Part shown: in pieces, positions 6,133-6,206 of the stretch | Layout of the letters: every line of letters begins with the position of its first letter | Position numbering within the stretch: the first letter of the stretch is position 1 | Assembly (NCBI GenBank): GCA_024277695.1 | Contig: JAJRUR010000116.1 | Coordinates: 1-6,206 of the forward strand | From: Bacteroidota bacterium | GTDB taxonomy: Bacteria; Bacteroidota; Bacteroidia; Chitinophagales; Saprospiraceae | DNA: 6,206 bases | Reading direction: 5' to 3' | The notes under the pieces: model-generated | Seen by the model: the letters and a program-made list of their open reading frames with translations, nothing else | Databases searched by the model: none | Told to the model about the DNA's origin: nothing | Program-made: the position numbers and the translations under genes

Positions 6133-6206
6133 CGAATATAATAAAATTTTGTTACATACTCAGTCCTAAACTCTGATGTTCGGTTGTTTACAACTATTTA
6201 TTTCAG

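Noticed and set aside
6183..6194. GTTGT/ACAAC small inverted repeat near the right edge.
   Set aside because: The arms are 5 bp with a 2-nt loop, with no supporting context. No gene could be assigned to 6133-6206; minus-strand frames there close quickly.

Overview
The window looks like chromosomal DNA from a member of the Bacteroidota, plausibly a Saprospiria or Sphingobacteriia-type lineage. The reasons are inferential. No gene start has a clear Shine-Dalgarno sequence. A TAnnTTTG-like -7 element occurs. The lipoprotein has an acidic stretch straight after its first cysteine. The protein set (PduO-type adenosyltransferase, PgpH-type 7TM-HD protein, stand-alone LolD/MacB-type ATPase, bacterial deoxynucleoside kinase) fits that phylum. 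GC is moderate, roughly 40 % in the core genes by partial hand count.

Left part (1-1522): the tail of a possible unidentified gene is followed by a predicted exported, probably lipid-anchored protein of unknown function (159-794, +). It converges on a deoxynucleoside kinase (872-1522, -). Middle part (1628-5100, +): three same-strand genes encode a LolD/MacB-type ABC ATPase, a PduO-type cob(I)alamin adenosyltransferase, and a 699-residue membrane HD phosphohydrolase of the PgpH family, the probable c-di-AMP phosphodiesterase. The last two overlap by 19 nt and are probably translationally coupled. The kinase and the ABC ATPase are divergent across about 105 nt, which must hold both promoters.

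Right part (5170-6092, -): a complete RES/Xre (MbcT-MbcA-like, DUF2384) type II toxin-antitoxin module. The antitoxin is promoter-proximal and the toxin starts 5 nt after the antitoxin stop. The module is more AT-rich than its neighbours (about 31 % GC in the antitoxin by hand count). A 22-bp AT-rich dyad lies just upstream of the antitoxin start and is a natural candidate operator. This is the accessory element of the window; the rest looks like housekeeping sequence.

I found no rRNA, tRNA, CRISPR array, transposase or IS end. Nothing here is a clearly new system. The best leads are the TA module with its dyad and the coupling of cobalamin activation to c-di-AMP turnover. No gap between genes exceeds 300 bases.
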